64,000 nucleotides of DNA from Aromatoleum toluclasticum ATCC 700605 (GCF_000378245.1 NZ_KB899496.1:124001-188000); one strand, 5' to 3'. Positions 33,357 through 42,116 are shown, counted from the stretch's first letter. The notes: a model not told the origin generated them from the sequence alone. Numbers and translations: made by a program.

Positions 33357-33817
33357 CAGGCGAATACGCCGTGCTCGATGCGCCCGAGGGTGTCCAGCAC
33401 GCTCTCGGCGCCGATGTCCGTATCCATGAGCGACAGCGGCACGGCGGTACCGAGGGCCGTGTTGGGCGATTTCAGCCAGTGCATGGCGACGTCCGCATCC
33501 TCGAAGACCTCCTGGGCGCGTTCGGCGACCCGCGCGAGGCGCACGAGCTTGGCGGATTCCTCGCTGTTGAGGGTGCCTTCCTTCTTGCGCCGCGCCAGGG
33601 TGCGCTCGGGGATGCCCAAGGCCTCGGCAAGTTCGGCCTGCGTGACGTGCAGCGTCCTGGTGGCCGAATCGACTGCCGCCGAGGAAATGCCGCGGCGGAT
33701 GAGCGATACCCAGTCGAGCGCCGTTCGCGGCCTTGCATGCAGCACACCCAAGCCGCCGAGCACGGATTCGATGGAAAGCGAGGGGGTGGGCGGAAGGGCT
33801 GCGGCAGGGATGCCCAT
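33356..33817 (-). CDS. Xre/MbcA/ParS-type antitoxin (DUF2384)
   Basis: The 153-residue protein has an N-terminal helix-turn-helix region (LHVTQAELAEALGIPERTLA, then RRKKEGTLN) and a C-terminal DUF2384 domain (VFEDADVAMHWLKSPNTALG) that covers the RES toxin. I chose ATG 33817 because CGGAG lies a few bases upstream; an ATG at 33838 has a poor ribosome-binding site. A TATAAT sits 31 bp upstream of this start. Autoregulation by the antitoxin is expected from the family. Confidence 0.9.
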   Translation of the reverse strand: MGIPAAALPPTPSLSIESVLGGLGVLHARPRTALDWVSLIRRGISSAAVDSATRTLHVTQAELAEALGIPERTLARRKKEGTLNSEESAKLVRLARVAERAQEVFEDADVAMHWLKSPNTALGTAVPLSLMDTDIGAESVLDTLGRIEHGVFA

Positions 33818-33847
33818 GGTTAACTCCGTTGACGCCATATGGCTTCA

Positions 33848-33853
33848 ATTATA
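33848..33853 (-). promoter_or_regulatory. -10 element of the RES/Xre operon
   Basis: A perfect TATAAT on the minus strand lies 31 bp upstream of the antitoxin start. No convincing -35 is seen, which would fit a weak or repressed promoter. Confidence 0.45.
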
Positions 33854-33877
33854 GTTAAATTTGGCGTGATCAGGTGT

Positions 33878-34846
33878 TCAGCGTGGTTCGTCCGGCACTG
33901 TCGCGAGCACCTGTTCGAGGAAATCCCGCAAGGGCATGCGAAAGCCGGCGGCGTTGGGGTGACCGCCCCCACCGTAATGTTCGGCGATGCGCGCCACGTT
34001 CACAAGGTTGCAGCCGCGCAGCGAGGCCTTTACGAAGCCGTCCCCGGCGAGCTGCCAGACGAGGCCGAAGCTTCGCGAGCGTTCGGCGAGCCGTCCGCCG
34101 AGTTCGGACGCGAATGCCGCGCTGGCGTTGACGGCCAGGCCGCTCACCCGCTCGTCGGACGGGGATGCCGCAGCCCCCGGGGCGACGGCGGACTGCAAGC
34201 CCACGGGCATCACCAGCGCACTCGCGGCGAGTCGGTCGACCTCGATGGCAAGGAAGCGGTCGACGGCTTCGCCTTCATCGAGCAGGGCACGGTGGGCTGC
34301 GGACCGTGCATCCTCGCTTGCGCGCACGATCGGATCCCAGGCCGGGAAGGTGAGGTCGCGCATGCGCAGGGCGCGGCAGAAGGGCCGGGTGCCGGGAAGC
34401 CGGAAGCGCCACATGTCCTGGTCTTCGATGTGCGCGAGCGCCGCCGGGACGGACGTAGCGGGGTGGAAATGCTCCCACGCGAGCCGGGCGCCGGATCGCT
34501 CGAGATCGAAGATCACCGTCAGGCCGTGGGCGGCGTCGTGAAAGCGTGCGCCGCTGCCGCCTTCATCCGCGTGCAGCAGATCCGCCCAGGCCGCGCGGGC
34601 GCTCGCGTGGTGATCGATGAGGCACACCGAGCGGGCCCGGGCGGCCATGCGTTCGAGTTCGGGGCGGGGAAACGAGAAGTCGAGGATGAAGACATCGCGC
34701 CCGGCAACGTCATCGAGCTGCCAGGCGTTTCCGTAATGCACCGGAAGATATCGCGCCGCATCGCCCAGACGGCGCCAGGCGGCGTAGGCCGCGCCGAAAC
34801 CGTCGAGGCAGTCGGCGTGGTAGTAGATGGTGGCTTGTGTGCTCAT
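33878..34846 (-). CDS. DHH family phosphoesterase
   Basis: The 322-residue protein has a DHH domain (HADCLDGFGAAYAAWRRLGD; DVFILDFSFP; LIDHHASA with the DHH triad) and a C-terminal DHHA1 domain with the GGGGHPNAAGF motif. This pairing occurs in manganese-dependent phosphodiesterases of oligonucleotides or cyclic dinucleotides (NrnA-like). The substrate is unknown. ATG 34846 follows GGAACGG by seven bases; ATG 34861 is an alternative. It stands alone on the minus strand. Confidence 0.85.
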   Translation of the reverse strand: MSTQATIYYHADCLDGFGAAYAAWRRLGDAARYLPVHYGNAWQLDDVAGRDVFILDFSFPRPELERMAARARSVCLIDHHASARAAWADLLHADEGGSGARFHDAAHGLTVIFDLERSGARLAWEHFHPATSVPAALAHIEDQDMWRFRLPGTRPFCRALRMRDLTFPAWDPIVRASEDARSAAHRALLDEGEAVDRFLAIEVDRLAASALVMPVGLQSAVAPGAAASPSDERVSGLAVNASAAFASELGGRLAERSRSFGLVWQLAGDGFVKASLRGCNLVNVARIAEHYGGGGHPNAAGFRMPLRDFLEQVLATVPDEPR

Positions 34847-34892
34847 GGTCCGTTCCATCATGCCACAGGGCGGTTGGAACGGACCGCGGACG

Positions 34893-36050
34893 TCAGGTCG
34901 CGTTTCTCACCAGTGCCGCCAGCCGTTCAAGTCCGATATCGGCCTGCTCGGCCGTTGCATGGCTGAAATTGAGCCGCAGCTGGCCGCAGGCTTCGACCTC
35001 GTGTGGCAGGAAGGACTCGCCGGGCATGAAGGCGACGTTCGCTTCGATGGCCTTCGGCAGGAGCGATCGCGTGTCGATCCGCCGCTTCAGGGTCAGCCAG
35101 AAGAAGAGGCCGCCGGGGGGCGTGTGCCACGTGGCGATGTCGCCGAAATGGCGCCGGAGGGTTTGTTCGAACGCGTCGCGGCGGATGCGATAGCTGGCGA
35201 CGAGGGCGTCGATGCGCTCTTGTCGTGCGGGATTGTCGAGCTGCTGCAGCACCACCCATTGGCTGACGCGGTTGCTGTGCAGGTCGGCGGCCTGCTTGAG
35301 GCGCGTCAGGAAGGGCAGCAACTCGGGCGACGCGACGAGATAGCCCAGACGCAGGCCGGGGGCCAGGCTTTTCGAGAAGGAGCCCTGGTAGATCCACGGC
35401 GTGCGCAGGAGCCGTGCGCACAGCGGTGTGCGTTCGCAGGGATCGTAGGCGAGATCGCGGTAGGGGTCGTCCTCGAACACGGGGATTCGCGCTTCGTCGA
35501 GGCTGGCTGCCAGGGCTGCGCGTTGCGCGGCGTCGAGGCAGCGTCCGCTCGGATTCTGGAAGGTGGGGATGACGTAGGCGAATGCGGGCTTTTCGCGCAT
35601 GAAGGATGCCGTGTCGGGTGCTTCTGCGTCGTAGGCGAGCAGGCGTGCGCCAAAGAAGCGGAACACCTGGAGAGCCGCGAGGTAGGTGGGGGACTCGACG
35701 GCAACGGGCGTCTGCGGGTCGATGAAGAGTTTGGCGACAAGGTCGATGCCCTGTTGCGAGCCGGAGACGATCAGCACCTGGTCGGCGCTGCAGTCCAGAC
35801 CTCGCGTGCGCAGGTCTGTGGCGATCCGTTCGCGCAAGGGGCGTTCCCCTTCGCTCGCGCCGTACTGCAGCGCGCTCTGCGGCATGGTGTCGAGGGACAG
35901 CCGCGGAAAACTGTCGCCGGAGGGCAGGCCTCCTGCGAAGGAGATCATGCCCGGGCGATCGATGACGGCGAGGATTTCGCGGATCGGCGATGCATGCAGG
36001 TCGCGGGTGCGGGCGGAAAATGCAGGGAGGGCGGAGAGCTGGGCGGTCAT
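34893..36050 (-). CDS. PLP-dependent aminotransferase (class I/II)
   Basis: This 385-residue fold-type I enzyme has the PLP-binding Lys in YQGSFSKSLAPGLRLGYLV, the Asn/Asp region FQNPSGRC and the Arg of LRLNFSHAT. It resembles 2-aminoadipate or multi-substrate aminotransferases related to LysN and to the MocR C-terminal domain, but lacks a DNA-binding domain. The divergent MarR gene and two inverted repeats between them indicate regulation by that regulator. The amino donor and substrate are unknown. Confidence 0.9.
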   Translation of the reverse strand: MTAQLSALPAFSARTRDLHASPIREILAVIDRPGMISFAGGLPSGDSFPRLSLDTMPQSALQYGASEGERPLRERIATDLRTRGLDCSADQVLIVSGSQQGIDLVAKLFIDPQTPVAVESPTYLAALQVFRFFGARLLAYDAEAPDTASFMREKPAFAYVIPTFQNPSGRCLDAAQRAALAASLDEARIPVFEDDPYRDLAYDPCERTPLCARLLRTPWIYQGSFSKSLAPGLRLGYLVASPELLPFLTRLKQAADLHSNRVSQWVVLQQLDNPARQERIDALVASYRIRRDAFEQTLRRHFGDIATWHTPPGGLFFWLTLKRRIDTRSLLPKAIEANVAFMPGESFLPHEVEACGQLRLNFSHATAEQADIGLERLAALVRNAT

Positions 36051-36068
36051 CGTGGCGTCCGATTAAAT

Positions 36069-36083
36069 GTCAATAATATTGAC
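36069..36083. promoter_or_regulatory. Operator 1 for the divergent MarR regulator
   Basis: GTCAATAATATTGAC is an inverted repeat of GTCAAT with a 3-bp centre, located 19 bp upstream of the aminotransferase start. Confidence 0.65.
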
Positions 36084-36116
36084 CTATGGACAAGGTAATG
36101 GTTAGCCTCCTAACAT

Positions 36117-36131
36117 GTCAACATGATTGAC
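36117..36131. promoter_or_regulatory. Operator 2 for the divergent MarR regulator
   Basis: GTCAA-N5-TTGAC overlaps the ATG (36123) of the MarR gene itself. Its centre is 48 bp from that of operator 1, so both sites face the same way on the helix only roughly. This position is consistent with autorepression. Confidence 0.6.
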
Positions 36132-36590
36132 CTAAAGTTCTGCGGCGGCCAATCGGCGCCCGAATCCGACGAAGCGGGGCTGCGCAAGGCAATCGAGCTG
36201 CTGTATTTCGGCTATCGCGCCTTCACTGCGCCGCCGGATCGCATTCTCGAAGAGCGCGGCCTGGGCCGGGTGCATCATCGCATCCTGTATTTCGTCGGCC
36301 GCAACCCTCAGATTTCAGTCAATGCCTTGCTCGGCGTGCTTGGCGTGAGCAAGCAGGCCCTGAACGCGCCGTTGCGGCAACTGGTCGGGATGGGGCTGGT
36401 CGCGACCGATACCGCGGCGCACGACCGGCGCGTCCGTCAGCTGCAGCTCACAGCCGAGGGCGAAGCGCTGGAGGCGCGTCTGACCGGCGCACAGATGGTC
36501 CAGCTGGAGACCGCATTTGCGCAGGCGGGGGCGGGGGCCGAGGCGGGGTGGCGCGCCGTGATGGAATGCCTCGTCGAGCGGCGGCTGTAG
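36123..36590 (+). CDS. MarR family transcriptional regulator
   Basis: The 155-residue protein has a winged helix (GRVHHRILYFVGRNPQISVN, GVLGVSKQALNAPLRQLVGM, then the wing with TAAHDRRVRQLQLTAEGE). It is divergent from the aminotransferase gene, with two GTCAA/TTGAC inverted repeats in between and one of them over its own start codon. It is therefore likely a repressor of the aminotransferase and of itself. The ligand is unknown. Confidence 0.9.
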   Translation: MIDLKFCGGQSAPESDEAGLRKAIELLYFGYRAFTAPPDRILEERGLGRVHHRILYFVGRNPQISVNALLGVLGVSKQALNAPLRQLVGMGLVATDTAAHDRRVRQLQLTAEGEALEARLTGAQMVQLETAFAQAGAGAEAGWRAVMECLVERRL

Positions 36591-36750
36591 CCGCCGTTTC
36601 GATGCGGAATGCGGCGCGGAAGGTCTGCGAGGGATGTGCAGTGCGGATCTCCAACGAGTGTGCCCGGGCCAGTTCGTGGCGGAGCTGACTCAGGCGATGT
36701 CCGCCGCACGGACGTGTGGCAGGTAAAATCCTGTCGCAAGTCGAAAAGCA

Positions 36751-36867
36751 ACGCACGGTTCGGCGGGTTTCATCCCGCCCGACGCCCTGTCTCTGGCGGG
36801 AATGGGGATCATCGTCGCGTCGGGGGTCGTTGTCGCGTACTCGGAGCGCTTCAGCCGGAAGGCTTGA
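36751..36867 (+). pseudogene. Remnant of a DMT/EamA-family transporter C-terminus
   Basis: The frame from 36751 to the stop at 36865-36867 reads THGSAGFIPPDALSLAGMGI, followed by a hydrophobic stretch and a YSERF-like tail. This pattern (P-D-x-L-S-x-x-G-M-x-I-I-x-S-G) is that of the last helix of EamA transporters. Upstream the frame closes at a stop near 36723 and no other transporter helices are seen, so only about 38 codons of a former gene remain. The rest of the 308-bp gap 36591-36898 shows nothing else I can assign. Confidence 0.5.
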
Positions 36868-36898
36868 ACGCTCGCCGGCGACGCGCGTACATCGCCGC

Positions 36899-37540
36899 TC
36901 ACGCCACTACCTGTCGCCACGTGACGCAGCGGTTGTTGGCCGGCATCTCGGCGTCTTCGACGAGCACCATTCCCGCGTCCCTTGCCAGCGCATCGACTGC
37001 CTCGAAGTCGCGGATGCCGCGTTGCGGGCCGTCCTGTTTCAGGGCAGCGTCGAACTGCGCGTTGCTCGCGCTCGTGAAGCGGCCGCCGTAGTTGAAGGGG
37101 CCGTAGTAGCAGAACACCGCGTCGGGCGTCATGACGTCGGGGAGCAGCGCGAAGAGGCGTTCGACCTCGGGCCAGCTCATGATGTGCAGGGTGTTGGCGC
37201 TGAAGACCGCGTCGAAACGCATGCGGAGCGCAGGAGGGGCATTCACGTCCAGCGTGACGGGATCGGGCGTGTTGAGCAGGCGCGCTTCATCCAGCCAAAG
37301 GCGGATTCCGGGCAGGTACTGCGGCTGGTCCGAGGTCTGCCAGCTCAGGTGGGGCAGGGCGGCGGCGAAGTGGACGGCGTGCTGGCCGGTTCCGCTGCCG
37401 ATCTCGAGAACGCGATGACGGCCGGTGAAGTGCCGCCGCAGTATGGCGAGGATGGGATCGCGGTTGCGTTCGGTGGCCGGTGCGTGAGGTCTTTCCATCG
37501 TCGGGGCGTCGGTCCATGCAAGTGAAGCGGGTGGCGTCAT
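36899..37540 (-). CDS. DUF938 class I SAM-dependent methyltransferase-like protein
   Basis: The 213-residue protein has the SAM-binding motif I (HRVLEIGSGTGQHAVHFAAA) and the DUF938 signatures WQTSDQPQYLPGIRLWL, FSANTLHIMSW and YYGPFNYGGRFTS. The substrate is unknown. ATG 37540 overlaps the stop of the upstream acyltransferase gene by four bases (ATGA); ATG 37498 (MERPHAP) is the usual N-terminus of the family but has no ribosome-binding site here. Confidence 0.87.
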   Translation of the reverse strand: MTPPASLAWTDAPTMERPHAPATERNRDPILAILRRHFTGRHRVLEIGSGTGQHAVHFAAALPHLSWQTSDQPQYLPGIRLWLDEARLLNTPDPVTLDVNAPPALRMRFDAVFSANTLHIMSWPEVERLFALLPDVMTPDAVFCYYGPFNYGGRFTSASNAQFDAALKQDGPQRGIRDFEAVDALARDAGMVLVEDAEMPANNRCVTWRQVVA

Positions 37541-38694
37541 GCGATGCCGGGGTCCGGTCTGCGAAACGGGAGATGGCCCCGCGCGTCGTCATGCCAGGCG
37601 GCAACGCCCAGCTTCTGGCGTTCGAGATGCGGGGCGATTACGCGGCGCATCTCGGGATCGGGGATCCAGTGCGCGGAGCGGACGATCTGCGGCGTGAAGC
37701 CGCGGGCGATCTTGTGTTCGCCGCCTGCGCCGGGCTCGAAGCAGGTCAGGCCGTGGCGCAGGCAGTAGTCGATGCCGCGATAGAAGCACAGTTCGAAGTG
37801 CAGGCTGTCGACCTGGCGCCGGGCGCCCCAGTAGCGCCCGAACAGGGTGTCGTCGCTGCGAAAGCACAGCGACAGCGCAACCGTTTCGTCGCCGTCGCTG
37901 GCCGTGAACACGACCATGCGGTCTCCCAGCGCGGCCGCAAGCCGGGCGAAGCATTCCGGGCTGAAGGCGGCGTAGTTGCCGAAGCGGTCGAAGGTGGACC
38001 GGTAGAGTGCGTGCAGGGTCGGCCACTCGGCCATGCCGATCTCGTCGCCGTGCCGGACGGCGATGCGCAGCCCCGACGCGGCCGCCCGTCGCCGCTCGGC
38101 GCGCACTTTTCGCCGTTTTTCGGCCGAGAAGGACTGCAGGAAGCCGTCGAAATCGCCGAAGCCGGCATCGGACCAGTGATATTGCACGTCGTGGCTCACG
38201 ATCAGGCCCCTCGCGGCGACGGCGTCGATGTCCGCCGGCGAGGCCAGCGCGACGTGCCAGGTCGAAAAGCCGTTCTCGGCGACGATGCCCTGCGCGGCCG
38301 CGATCAGCGCATCGCAGACCGCTGCGCGGTCGGCCCCCGGCGCGATCAGGAATCGCGGCCCGGCGACCGGGGTGTAGGGCAGGCCGGACACCAGGCGCGG
38401 GTAGTAACGGCGGCCGGAGCGTTCCCACACCGGTTTCCAGCTCCAGTCGTAGATGAAGTCGCCGTGCGAGTGTCCTTTCAGGTAAAGCGGGAGCAGGCCG
38501 ACGATCGCGCCGTTTTCGCTCGCGACGAGGTGCAGCGGCTGCCAGCCGGCATCGGGTGCGGCGACACCCTGTTCCTCGACGATGCGCAGGAAGTCGCCGT
38601 TCAGGAAGGGGTGTCCCGGTGCGCACAGGGCGGCCCAGGTTTCGCGGGGAATGTCGGCAGCGCCGTCGGCGATGCGGATCGTCAGCTTGCTCAT
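37537..38694 (-). CDS. DUF482 / FemAB-like GNAT N-acyltransferase
   Basis: The 385-residue product matches the peptidogalycan-biosynthesis-like DUF482 family: HPFLNGDFLRIVEEQG, then YPRLVSGLPYTPVAGPRFLI, FSAEKRRKVRAERRR and GLTCFEPGAGGEHKIARGF. The fold is that of FemAB/GNAT acyltransferases. The acceptor is unknown. It forms a two-gene unit with the DUF938 gene through a 4-base overlap. It is divergent from comB. Confidence 0.88.
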   Translation of the reverse strand: MSKLTIRIADGAADIPRETWAALCAPGHPFLNGDFLRIVEEQGVAAPDAGWQPLHLVASENGAIVGLLPLYLKGHSHGDFIYDWSWKPVWERSGRRYYPRLVSGLPYTPVAGPRFLIAPGADRAAVCDALIAAAQGIVAENGFSTWHVALASPADIDAVAARGLIVSHDVQYHWSDAGFGDFDGFLQSFSAEKRRKVRAERRRAAASGLRIAVRHGDEIGMAEWPTLHALYRSTFDRFGNYAAFSPECFARLAAALGDRMVVFTASDGDETVALSLCFRSDDTLFGRYWGARRQVDSLHFELCFYRGIDYCLRHGLTCFEPGAGGEHKIARGFTPQIVRSAHWIPDPEMRRVIAPHLERQKLGVAAWHDDARGHLPFRRPDPGIA

Positions 38695-38889
38695 GCGTGT
38701 GGCTGCGGGCTTGCGGAGGTGGGCGGGCCTGTTGGACAGCGGCATCGGCAATCGTTCCGGGCGCTGCGTGGTTCGAGCATACCGCGCCGGGAGCGCCATG
38801 CGGCAGGCGCTTGAGCCGTCGGACTCGCGTGCCCGAAAGCGCGCCGCCCCGATGTGTCGCGCGGTGCCCCCTTGTCGTATGATCGAACG

Positions 38890-39594
38890 ATGCAGATCTT
38901 TCGCGTCAGCCTGAACCGCCTCATGCAGGAGTCGCACGACTTCGACGCCGTCGTCGCGATCGACGTGCTGCGCTCCTTTTCGACGGCTGCCTACGCCTTC
39001 GCGGCGGGCGCGTCCGAGATCCATCCCGTGGGGACGGCCGCCGAGGCCGAGCTGCTGCTCGACCTGCTGCCCGATGCGCTGACGGTCGGGGCCTTGCCCG
39101 GCGGCCGCCCGATGCCGGGTTTCGACCTCGGGAACTCGCCCGCGGGCGTGCAGGAATTGAATCTCGCCGGACGCCCGGTGATCCTGTCGACCGCGGCGGG
39201 CGTGCAGGCGCTGCTGCGCTTTCGCAATGCGCCGCGGTTGTTCGCGGCGAGCCTCGTGTGTGCGGGTGCGACCTTGCGTGCGCTGCGCGCAGTTGCGCCG
39301 AAGCGGGTCGCGCTGATCACGACCGGCGAATGGATCGATCGCGATGGCGACGAGGACATCGCCTGCGCGGATTACCTCGCGTCCGGCCTGCAGGGCGAGC
39401 CGATCGACGGGGACGCGCTGGCGCGACGCGTGCGTGATTCCGATTTCGGCCGGCGCTTCGTCGCGGGCACGGATCCGGCGCTGCCACTCGCCGACCTGGA
39501 GCTGTGTGCGCTGGTCGATCGCTTCGATTTTGCGATGCCGGTGACGCGGGGGCGCCACGGCCTGGTGATGCGCGCGCTTCCCGACCACAGCTGA
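38890..39594 (+). CDS. comB: ComB-family 2-phosphosulfolactate phosphatase
   Basis: This 234-residue protein has the ComB motifs AIDVLRSFSTAAYAFAAGA, GALPGGRPMPGFDLGNSP and STAAGVQALLRF. In methanogens ComB makes sulfolactate for coenzyme M; many bacteria without coenzyme M keep the gene, where the role may be sulfolactate metabolism or another phosphatase reaction. No other sulfonate gene is present here. ATG 38890 has no clear ribosome-binding site, so the start is less certain. Confidence 0.85.
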   Translation: MQIFRVSLNRLMQESHDFDAVVAIDVLRSFSTAAYAFAAGASEIHPVGTAAEAELLLDLLPDALTVGALPGGRPMPGFDLGNSPAGVQELNLAGRPVILSTAAGVQALLRFRNAPRLFAASLVCAGATLRALRAVAPKRVALITTGEWIDRDGDEDIACADYLASGLQGEPIDGDALARRVRDSDFGRRFVAGTDPALPLADLELCALVDRFDFAMPVTRGRHGLVMRALPDHS

Positions 39595-39638
39595 GTATCT
39601 GCCGCGGTGGGGCGCTTCACATGGCGCCCGCGCCCGGC

Positions 39639-39842
39639 CTATTGCCCGCGCTTGCGCCGCACGGTCACGCTCTCGCCCGCGATCCCCCAGTTGTCGGTTT
39701 CGACTTCGTCGATCACGACGATGGTGGTCTGCGGATTCTTGCCGAGAACGTCCTGCAGCAAGCGCGTGACGCCGCTGATCAATTCGGCTTTCTGTTCGGG
39801 CGTGGCGCCCTCGCGGGTGATCTTGATGTTGACGTAGGGCAT
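39639..39842 (-). CDS. 4-oxalocrotonate tautomerase-like protein
   Basis: The 67-residue product begins Met-Pro (MPYVNIKITREGATPEQKAE), giving the N-terminal catalytic Pro of the family once Met is removed, and has the usual beta-alpha-beta layout ending TTIVVIDEVETDNWGIAGES. I trimmed the longer frame to 39842 so that Pro-1 is exposed. These enzymes tautomerise unsaturated keto acids from aromatic meta-cleavage, but no such pathway genes flank it. Confidence 0.88.
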   Translation of the reverse strand: MPYVNIKITREGATPEQKAELISGVTRLLQDVLGKNPQTTIVVIDEVETDNWGIAGESVTVRRKRGQ

Positions 39843-39965
39843 ATTGGGCTCTTGCGGCTGCATGGGTTTGGGTACTGCGGGCAGGTTAACGATGAGTTCG
39901 AATCACGTAAAGTGAATTAATCTGATGTAATGCATCTCGATGTGGGATGTTTGTGCGGGTATCGC

Positions 39966-42116
39966 ATGTTTCCGCTGCCGGACCTTGGTGGCCATCCGTG
40001 TGCGATCGATCGACGGGGTATCCCTGAGGGGGCGGGGCATGAGACCCTCCACTCTTTGTTGTCCGGAACACGTCAATTGGAAGAGAACTTCTTCATCGAT
40101 CCCGAAGCCGTCGTGCCTGCGGAGGACGATGCCGAGGGCGACGACGCGCTGCTCGACGTCGCGCGCAAACTGCATCTCTGGTTGCAAAGCTTCAATGCGC
40201 GCCTCGTGCACAACGAGGGAGCGGTCGCGATCGAGGTGGCTGGCGAAATCGAAGTCGGGGGACGGCGTTACCCCTATCGCCTGGTCCCGGAACGCTGTGT
40301 GCTCGCGCGGGTGCAGAAGTGGCGCAAGCTGCCCGAGGAGAAGCACCTCGGGCTGGTGCGCGAGCGGCTCCACATGGCGTCGGTGGCCGAGTTCGAGGCC
40401 GACGTGCGAGCCTTCGTCACCGGCGTGCTGCAGCGGGCGCAGGCCCAGGGGCTGGACGGTGCGCGTTTCCTGAGCGCCCTGGAAACCGGCAAGGAGCTGG
40501 CGAGCCGGCGCTTCCGCATCGTCGAGGACAGGCTCGCAGAGGCGGCCGTGCGCCGGCGCGCGGAGACGCTCGCCGAGGCTGCGCGCGACACGGTCAAGCT
40601 GACGCGCTATCCCGAGTCCTTCGAGACGGCGTTCATGATGCGGCGCCGTTTCGTTGCGATCCTCGGTCCGACCAATTCAGGCAAGACACACCAGGCCATG
40701 GAGGCGCTGGCAAAGGCGGCAAGCGGCGTGTATCTCGCGCCGCTGCGCCTGCTGGCGCTTGAAAACTACGAGCGCCTCGCCGACCGCGGCGTGGCGGTGA
40801 GCCTCGTCACCGGCGAGGAGCGACGCATCACGCCGGGAGCGACCCATGTCGCGAGCACCATCGAGATGCTCGACACCTCGCGCCCGGTCGAGGTCGCGGT
40901 GATCGACGAGATCCAGATGCTGGAGGATCTGGATCGCGGCTCGGCATGGACCGCGGCAGTGTGCGGGGCCGCGGCGAAGACGGTGTTCCTGCTTGGTGCG
41001 CTGTCCGCCCGCCCGGCAGTCGAGGCACTCGCCGAGCGTCTCGGCTGCGAGCTCGAAGTGCACACGCTGGAGCGCAAATCACCGCTCGAGATGGCGCCGC
41101 GTCCGGTGGGCAACATTGGCCAGCTGCGACGCGGGGATGCGGTGATCGCGTTCTCGCGCCGCGACGTGCTCAACTGGGCCGGCAATATCGCGGAGGCCGG
41201 GTTCCGCGTCGCGACGATCTACGGCAACCTCTCGCCGGAGGTGCGGCGCGCGCAGGCACAGCGTTTCAGGGACGGCGAAGCCGACATCGTCGTTGCGACC
41301 GACGCGATCGGCATGGGGCTCAACCTGCCAGTGGCGCGCGTCGTGTTCTCCACGGCGAAGAAGTTCGACGGCATCTCCGAGGACATCCTGCCCCCCTGGC
41401 TGACGCACCAGATCGCCGGGCGGGCAGGGCGCTTCGGCCTGCACGAGGCGGGTCTGGTCGCGGGCTTCGACGACCACACGCACCGCATCGTCAGTCGCCT
41501 GATGCAGACGGCCGCCGATCCGCTGTCGAGCCGGGGCTTTTATGTGACGCCCTCGCTGCACCACCTCAAGAGCATCTCGGCGGCGAGCGGCGAGCGCGCG
41601 CTCGCGCGTCTGCTGGAACTGTTCTCGCGCAACATCGACCTCACCGACGACTTCTTCCTGCCGGGCGACCTGAGCGAGCAGATCGAGCGTGCGCGCTGGC
41701 TGGATTCGCTGCCGCTGTCGCTGGAACATCGTTTCACGCTGTCGCTGGTGCCGGTGTCCACGCGCGTCGAATCGCTCAACCAGGCGTGGCAGGAATGGGC
41801 GCGTGCCTTGTCGAAGGCGCGCACGTCGCATCTTGCGATCGAACCGGTGGGGGCGGGGCGCTACGCGCTGCAGGCGGCCGAGGATGCGTGCAAGAAGTAC
41901 TCCGCGTATGCGTGGCTGGGCTATCGCCTGCCCGACCATTACCCCGACGCGGAGGTCGCCGTCGCGCTCGCACGCAGCATGTCGGAGACGGTCGACGAGA
42001 TGCTCGCGCGCCAGCACGGGCGGCGCGATTCGCGAAACCGGAGCGGAGGGCGCGGCAAATCGCGCAAAAACGGCGCGTCGCAGCGTAAATCGGGCGGCGG
42101 TGCGCCGAGGCGCTGA
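39966..42116 (+). CDS. SUV3-type superfamily 2 RNA helicase
   Basis: The 716-residue protein has Walker A VAILGPTNSGKTHQAM, motif II as DEIQML (the SUV3 form rather than DEAD), TIYGNLSPEVRRAQAQRF, ATDAIGMGLNLP and QIAGRAGRFG in the second helicase domain. A basic Gly/Arg/Lys tail (GRRDSRNRSGGRGKSRKNG) follows. SUV3 unwinds RNA in the mitochondrial degradosome, and some proteobacteria carry relatives. A function in RNA turnover or RNA-duplex removal is inferred. The start is uncertain: ATG 39930 would add 12 residues. Confidence 0.88.
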   Translation: MFPLPDLGGHPCAIDRRGIPEGAGHETLHSLLSGTRQLEENFFIDPEAVVPAEDDAEGDDALLDVARKLHLWLQSFNARLVHNEGAVAIEVAGEIEVGGRRYPYRLVPERCVLARVQKWRKLPEEKHLGLVRERLHMASVAEFEADVRAFVTGVLQRAQAQGLDGARFLSALETGKELASRRFRIVEDRLAEAAVRRRAETLAEAARDTVKLTRYPESFETAFMMRRRFVAILGPTNSGKTHQAMEALAKAASGVYLAPLRLLALENYERLADRGVAVSLVTGEERRITPGATHVASTIEMLDTSRPVEVAVIDEIQMLEDLDRGSAWTAAVCGAAAKTVFLLGALSARPAVEALAERLGCELEVHTLERKSPLEMAPRPVGNIGQLRRGDAVIAFSRRDVLNWAGNIAEAGFRVATIYGNLSPEVRRAQAQRFRDGEADIVVATDAIGMGLNLPVARVVFSTAKKFDGISEDILPPWLTHQIAGRAGRFGLHEAGLVAGFDDHTHRIVSRLMQTAADPLSSRGFYVTPSLHHLKSISAASGERALARLLELFSRNIDLTDDFFLPGDLSEQIERARWLDSLPLSLEHRFTLSLVPVSTRVESLNQAWQEWARALSKARTSHLAIEPVGAGRYALQAAEDACKKYSAYAWLGYRLPDHYPDAEVAVALARSMSETVDEMLARQHGRRDSRNRSGGRGKSRKNGASQRKSGGGAPRR

